Of a DNA stretch of 13,294 bases, positions 8,412 through 13,294 are shown in pieces. The number at the start of each line of letters is the position of its first letter. Positions within the stretch are counted from its first letter, which is position 1. Made by a program: the position numbers and the translations under genes. The DNA is from Clarireedia homoeocarpa (lineage: Eukaryota > Ascomycota > Leotiomycetes > Helotiales > Rutstroemiaceae): the NCBI GenBank assembly GCA_001465935.1, contig LNKV01000060.1, forward strand, positions 146,227-159,520, written 5' to 3'. The notes beneath the pieces are model-generated. The model saw only the letters and a program-made list of their open reading frames with translations, made no database searches and was not told the origin of the DNA.

Positions 8412-9597
8412 TCAAATTCTGGTACTTGAAATGTCTAGGATGATTATGTCGGTAGCGCCGACCTCGGTCAGGTTGTCCATGACAGTAGCGATGTTTTTCT
8501 TCTCCACCATAGCGCTAACGGCAACCCAGCCTGTTTCTTTGAGGAAGTTGATCGTCGGAGAGCGGCGGCCTGGGGTGATTTCTGCAGCGGCGTCGAGCTT
8601 GCTTCGTAAGACGTTGTATTGGCAGAGGACGTATTGTTGTGCAGCTTTAGTGAAACTGGGTTAACAAAAGGGGGATGAAGGGGGTTCATCAAGTTTTTGA
8701 CTTACCAATGACTCCTGCTATTCTTGATTGGATCAGGTCTATCAGGCTTTGATGGGTGCTGCTTCTCGATTTGATGAGGATTGCAGTACTCGAGACAACG
8801 GTATCGATTGGTTTTAGACCTGCTGCCCTCATGGTCTCGCCAGATTCTGTATTTTTGGTTAGAGATATGTGTATATTGGAGGAGGTACAGCAACTCACCA
8901 ACTAAATCGACGATTCCATCTGCAACACCTAGAGCACACGCAGCTTCGACACTACCACTTAGCTCAACGATCTTTGTCTTCAGCTTTCTTTTTCCGGGCA
9001 AATCTCCATTCTGCAATCCAGCTTGCTGCTCCAAATTTGTAAAGTAATTTTTTGTAAGACTAACGAAGCTTGTGCCAATATTCTTTCCTATCAGATCAGC
9101 CGGCTTTGCATATGGGCCTTTCTCAGGTACTTGAACTTGTAGGCGACATCCTCCGAAACCCAAGTCCAGGATCTGCTCAACACCTATGGGAGCTCTCTCT
9201 ATAGTAATCGGCGAAAAGACTCCAGAAGAGGCTCTCGAGCAATTGACGGCCTCTGCGCCAGCATCGTGCTCAGCAACTTGGTCACGGCCTGTGATTCCAA
9301 GATCGACTCGCCCATCAGAAACGGAGGTGGGTATGTCGGCTGCTGGGAGGAAGATGAGGGCGATGGGGAGGTTCTTGACTATAGATATATCTCGACGGGA
9401 CTCGCGGTGGAACTGAATATCGGCGCCTTGAAGGAGATCGAGAGATTTCTGTAGAAGTCTGCCCTCTAGAGAGTTGTTAGGGCTGGTTGGTTGGACCTGG
9501 GTATTTGTTCTGACTCACTCTTTGGAACTGCGAATAGCAATCTACCCTCGAGGCTAGCTTTACTGTCAGTAGAGGCATACATATCTGTTGGTCTCAT
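8412..9597 (-). CDS. HIS1: ATP phosphoribosyltransferase, histidine biosynthesis step 1, four exons, 339 aa
   Basis: Model: complement(join(8412..8644,8706..8846,8899..9465,9519..9597)). The enzyme condenses ATP with PRPP to phosphoribosyl-ATP, the committed and histidine-inhibited cytosolic step. Clear HIS1 signatures are RLLFAVPKKGRLLQKSLDLL (residues 19-38), GADIQFHRESRRDI, FLPAADIPTSV, VDLGITGRDQV, LGFGGCRLQVQVP (128-140), GSVEAACALGVADGIVDLV, and the PRPP loop ESGETMRAAGL (216-226). The C-terminal ACT-like regulatory domain with TPGRRSPTI and a GATDI motif occupies about 263-339, essentially all of exon 4. Introns are 53, 52 and 61 nt; the first two have perfect CTAAC branch sites, the third ends in AAG. 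Residues about 96-121 form an insert relative to yeast His1, and Ser74 replaces the usual Phe of IPTFV. Otherwise it looks intact. It lies in tandem downstream of the BVMO. Whether it is the only HIS1 copy cannot be told here. Confidence 0.95.
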
Positions 9598-9611
9598 TGT
9601 GTCCAATTCAT
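9594..9611 (-). promoter_or_regulatory. 5-codon upstream ORF overlapping the HIS1 start (ATGA)
   Basis: On the minus strand ATG AAT TGG ACA CAA TGA runs from 9611 to 9594. Its TGA overlaps the HIS1 ATG (9597-9595) in an ATGA arrangement, so ribosomes that read the uORF terminate exactly on the main start codon. A second possible uORF, encoding MDNPIY, lies at 9649-9669. The effect depends on where transcription starts; a candidate TATA box (TATATAG, 9699-9705) would place the start upstream of the overlapping uORF. Confidence 0.45.
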
Positions 9612-10172
9612 GACACTACACTCAGTCACAAATAGGGATTAAGCAGTACTAATAAATCGGGTTGTCCATTCTAAACTAAGTGGGAGGGGAGCTAGACTAT
9701 ATAGATAAGCTCTCCTATACTGATTACTATACTATCGTATATGCCTCTTGTCCTGTGATAGCTTCCTCGTAGCTCAGTGAATACACTGAGCCCGACAATA
9801 GCACGTACTGAGACGGGGCAAACTGGTTTACGAGATACATTATTAGATTGTTTGTCGGACGGGATATCACGTGATTTGAATGTAACGTCTCGTAGAGGTC
9901 TTGTCTGAAAGCGGAGTGATCGTCCAACGAATGCATTTGAAGATTATAGTTCCATTGGTAAGAGATTTGGAATACAACCTTGGACGTCTTTGAAGGAAGA
10001 CTCGGAAAGCGTGGTTTTTTGAGAGGGTATCCTTTGATTTACGTCAATTTTTTCTGTTCCAATTTAGGATAAATACCACAACACTATTACCAGGTCACCT
10101 ACACATTTCTACCTATCCAACTGTTCTCATCTACTAATCTAAATCCATTTCTCTATCCACCCACCCCGCTGT
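9612..10172. promoter_or_regulatory. Spacer between BVMO 3' end and HIS1, presumed HIS1 promoter
   Basis: A TATA-like TATATAG lies at 9699-9705 for HIS1. Further upstream are a perfect inverted repeat, GCTCAGTG-AATA-CACTGAGC (9772-9791), and a 10-bp palindrome with an E-box, ATCACGTGAT (9866-9875), the core bound by fungal bHLH factors of the Cbf1/Pho4 type. A minus-strand frame of 69 codons (9727-9936, MHSLDDHSAFRQDLYETLHS...) has an ATG but no recognisable family. It covers both palindromes, so I treat it as doubtful. The stretch nearest 10172 is BVMO 3' UTR. Confidence 0.4.
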
Positions 10173-12162
10173 TTACCTAACTCTCAAAGTTCCCATCCTT
10201 AAAAACCCTCCTCCAACAACCACCACAACAGCAAAAACACTGCCCCAGCCAATCATCCGATTCGTAACCTGCGTCTCCTCCACTACCCTCTTCCACCGCG
10301 TCATCCCCTCCCTCCTCAATCCTTCTGCTCCAGACCCTCCAATCAAAAACTCCCTATCCCACTCAATTCCACTAGTCCTCTTCTGATACTCTACCACCGT
10401 ACCCGCCCAATTATTCGTAATCTTCCCTGATCCCTTCTCCTTATACCAACTATTACACCCCTCATCCGCAAACGAAGAATTCTTCAACCTCTCCTGAACC
10501 TCGGCATTATACCCCTCCACAACCTCTTCGCGGGGAGATAGGGTTAGAGTTTTGTTCAATCTTTTTGCTTGTAAGATTTTGTGGATCATATTGTTGATGT
10601 AAAGGGATTGAGCTTCGATCATTAGGATTATCGAGTTGTGGCCTAGATTGGTGTTGGGGCCGAACATGACACTGAAGTTGGGGAGGGAGGGGACGGTTAT
10701 TCCGAGGTAAGCTGATGCGCCGCCGCCTAGTTGGGTCCACACGTCATCGATGGAGATACCGCCTGTGCCGTAGATCTTGATTGGGTACATAAATTGCGTG
10801 GTTTTGAAGCCTGTTGCTAGCACGATGAGGTCGAGATCGTGGTGTACATTGCTGTCGGTGTTGATTCCGTTGGAGTTGACCTCGGTGATAGAATCTGTTT
10901 CTAAAGTTACGTTGGGGCGCATGAATACTGGGAAGTAGTCGTCTGTTTGCAAGACTCTTTTGCAACCTTTGGGGCTTGTAATTAGCAAAGCAGTAAAGCG
11001 TCTTAGAACAATTGTGAGATCATACCGATAATATATCTGGGGGTCAATTTCTTCCTCAACTCGGCATTTTCATCTCCCGGCAATTGCGTTTCTAGCATCT
11101 TATGCGAAGAGTCGATAAGGATTTCACCAATATCACTCCCAGGTTCCACGATGGCACTGAAAAGGCTCTCTCGAAAGTCCATCATCGACGCCCTAAGTCT
11201 TCTTCTCATAAAAGGCACATATTTCAAAACCCCTCGCATCAAGGGAGAAATAGGTTGGTCCTGTCTCGGGGTGACCCAGTTTGGAGTTCTTTGAAATACC
11301 GTCAGTGTCCTGCAGACTTTGGCTACTTCAGGGATAATCTGAACAGCTGTTGCGCCATTCCCTATAATTCCAATCTTCTTATCGCTGACATCGTAGTCCC
11401 AGTCCCAGCGGGCGGAGTGCATAACTTTTCCCTTGAAAGTATCTAGACCCTTGATATTGGGATATTGGGGAATATTGAGTTGGCCAACGGCGGATATCAG
11501 ATAGTCCGAGGTTATAGTATATGAAGCACCGAATTCGGTGTCTTTGGCTCCAGTTCGCTGGATCTTGGTGTGCCATTTGCTTGTTGCATCGACCCAGCGG
11601 GCCTCTTCGACGATGCTGCTAAACCTCACATGTCTATAGAGTTGGTATTTCTCCGCGACATTAATCAAATATTCTAGTATTTCTTCCTGGCCCGGATAGA
11701 GTCGTGTCCAGTTTGGATTCGGTTCGAATGAAAGAGAGTATAAGTGACTGAATACTATTACATGTTAATTAACAGAAAATATATCTAAGTATTGAGGTTT
11801 GGTCACTTACTATCACAACAACATCCGGGGTATCGTTGGTCATTCCAAGTGCCTCCAATTTGATTACCTTTCTCTATAATTATGAAGTTCCTCCCATTTC
11901 CTTTCCGGATCATGTCAATGGCAGCTGTTAATCCTGCAATACTGTCAACAGTTTGCCTACGCAACTAATAAATAACACTAAAGTAAAGAAGTCATAAAAG
12001 CGTACCCAGATTTCGCCAACCTGAGTGCTACACAAAAGATCACATACCAGAAATACCAGCACCAATAATCAACACATCAGTAGAATTTGTGTTCCGACCA
12101 TAATCGACTGTCGGCCAAGGAGCAGGAACATTGCTATCATAGCTCGCAAGTTGCTTCGCCAT
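10173..12162 (-). CDS. Baeyer-Villiger / flavin-dependent monooxygenase with C-terminal membrane anchor, four exons, 586 aa
   Basis: Model: complement(join(10173..10966,11026..11754,11811..11933,12048..12162)). This is a class B flavoprotein monooxygenase that uses FAD, NADPH and O2 to insert oxygen next to a ketone or oxidise a heteroatom. Visible features are the FAD Rossmann motif GAGISG (residues 34-39), GGTWNDQRYPGCCCD (65-79), SHLYSLSFEPNPNW, the BVMO fingerprint FKGKVMHSARWD (186-197, matching FxGxxxHxxxWD), the NADPH motif GNGATA (211-216), VFQRTPNWVTPR, and ATGF (373-376). The last 29 residues, with FAVVVVVGGGF, form a probable single membrane span, suggesting attachment to ER or another membrane with the catalytic part cytosolic. 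Introns are 114, 56 and 59 nt; the third ends in AAG. Start 12162 has G at -3 and +4 and no upstream ATG near it. The protein appears complete. The substrate is unknown; a tailoring role in specialised metabolism is inferred. Confidence 0.92.
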
Positions 12163-12320
12163 GACTCCAGGAGTAGAATCAGTTATTTTCTCGAAGCAAA
12201 AAGAAATGATGCAGTTGAATCGTGAGAAAAAAGGAACTTAGGGGGGCTTTAAGGAAGGGAGATTTCAAGGTATAGAATTGATAAGACGGATCTGTTCTAT
12301 ATCCTATATATAAGCCGGGG
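12163..12320 (-). promoter_or_regulatory. Promoter region of the BVMO gene
   Basis: On the minus strand a TATATATA box (12305-12312) lies 143-150 nt before the ATG. A pyrimidine-rich stretch follows (about 12220-12270, CTCCCTTCCTT and TTCCTTTTTTCTC), typical of fungal transcription start areas. No ATG lies between this box and the start codon. Confidence 0.45.
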
Positions 12321-12398
12321 TATATACTTATTAAGTATAGTATAATATAGTTATTATTATTAAATATAATTATATCTCTATATATATATAAACCGAGG
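12305..12398. repeat. Short direct repeat with two G/A differences at the edge of the AT block
   Basis: TATATATAAGCCGGGG (12305-12320) recurs as TATATATAAACCGAGG (12383-12398). The two differences are both G to A, the type of change made by RIP. A similar TATATATAACCGAG lies near 372-385. The first copy includes the BVMO TATA box. At 16 bp this is suggestive only. Confidence 0.3.
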
Positions 12399-13294
12399 TT
12401 GATATTTTATATTTTTTATAAATAATTATCAAAGAATTTAATTACTAATAAAAAACTTTATAAATATAATAAAATAAAATAAAAATTATGAATATATTTT
12501 ATTTTAAAATAAATTTAATATTTATTATTATAATCTTGTTATATAATAATTAAAAGACTTTAGATTTAAAAGATATATATTATATTTAAAGTTTAAACTT
12601 TAATATTAATATAATATAATATATAAAAGTTTATAGATTTAAATATCAAATAAAAAAAAAGGTACTTTAATAGATAATAGTATTTATAAAATAAATAGTA
12701 TTCTAAAAAAAAGAGTATTTAAAAAATAAAAAGTACTTTATAGAAAAAAGTATTTAAATAAAGAAAAATATCTTAATTAAAATTAGTACCTTTAGTAGAA
12801 CTTTTAATTAGAAAGTATATAACGACTTATTAATTTTATTAATATTATTAAAGATTTTATTAATAGATCTAATAGAATTAATAAAACTAATAAGATATAT
12901 AAAGAATAAAGGTTTATATAAATAAATAATATTTCTTATAATATATAAAGTTTTATACTTAACTTAATTAATTAATTTTAATTACTATTTATTATCTATT
13001 ATTATATCTATCGATTCTCTATATAATTACTAATATTAAATTTATAATAGTACTTAGTCTCTTAATTACTTCCACGTGATTTAGAAGAATAAATATTCGT
13101 AATAATTAAATAGTAAAAATAATATTTACTTAGTTTAAAATTAAAATAAATAAATTTAATTATTGATTTATAATAATATATCTTAATTCCTTATTTATTT
13201 AAATTAATTTAATCTTGATTTTTATTATTTCTAGAAAAATAATTATAATAATTATCTTTTTTATTTTATTTAGTTAATATATATAAACTTTATT
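12321..13294. repeat. AT-rich block, RIP-like, no gene
   Basis: Almost pure A/T with dense TpA and stops in every frame extends to the window end. A few C/G-containing islands remain, for example near 13010-13080 with a CACGTG. No coding frame or transposon protein can be read. It is probably a RIP-mutated repeat, judged from composition. Confidence 0.72.

Noticed and set aside
9186..9454. Plus-strand frames of 62-76 codons
   Set aside because: They are antisense shadows of HIS1 exon 2.
2979..12220. Shared 8-mer AGTTGAAT 35-58 nt upstream of both the MFS (2979-2986) and BVMO (12213-12220) start codons
   Set aside because: An 8-base match between two short AT-leaning promoters is not rare, and it is absent before the sulfotransferase-like gene and HIS1.
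12025..12225. 66-codon plus frame opposite the BVMO start
   Set aside because: Antisense to BVMO exon 1 and intron 1, with no protein signature.
1..13294. CRISPR array, bacterial operon features, riboswitch or rRNA
   Set aside because: Spliceosomal introns and fungal protein families show a eukaryotic nuclear locus; no regularly spaced repeats or rRNA-like sequence were seen.

Overview
The window looks like genomic DNA of a filamentous ascomycete (Pezizomycotina). Its genes carry 48-154 nt spliceosomal introns with GT-AG ends and CTAAC/CTGAC-like branch points. TATA boxes lie 60-150 nt upstream of start codons. GC-balanced gene islands alternate with almost pure A/T blocks that are full of TpA and stop codons, as expected for repeats mutated by RIP (repeat-induced point mutation). 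I cannot name the species.

Layout: 1-620 AT block; 993-2944 (-) six-exon DHA1-type MFS transporter, 527 aa; 3016-3525 AT block; 4154-5286 (+) four-exon PAPS-sulfotransferase-like protein, 310 aa; 5540-5970 (-) broken conserved-looking reading frame (pseudogene); 6140-6845 AT block; 6914-8171 four short TA-flanked inverted-repeat elements (MITE-like); 8412-9597 (-) four-exon ATP phosphoribosyltransferase (HIS1), 339 aa; 10173-12162 (-) four-exon Baeyer-Villiger/flavin monooxygenase, 586 aa; about 12321-13294 AT block.

All four gene models were assembled by hand. Exon junctions were chosen so that the reading frame and the family motifs continue across each intron, and all 14 introns keep phase. 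The four genes look intact, although they sit among RIP-like DNA.

An exporter, a sulfotransferase-like enzyme and a membrane-anchored BVMO together suggest an accessory or specialised-metabolism locus. HIS1 next to the BVMO could be the housekeeping copy or a cluster-borne paralogue. No NRPS, PKS, terpene synthase or pathway regulator is visible, so a complete pathway is not shown. The least ordinary observations are the pseudogene on the minus strand, the cluster of MITE-like elements, a 5-codon upstream ORF whose stop overlaps the HIS1 start codon, and the high share of AAG splice acceptors.
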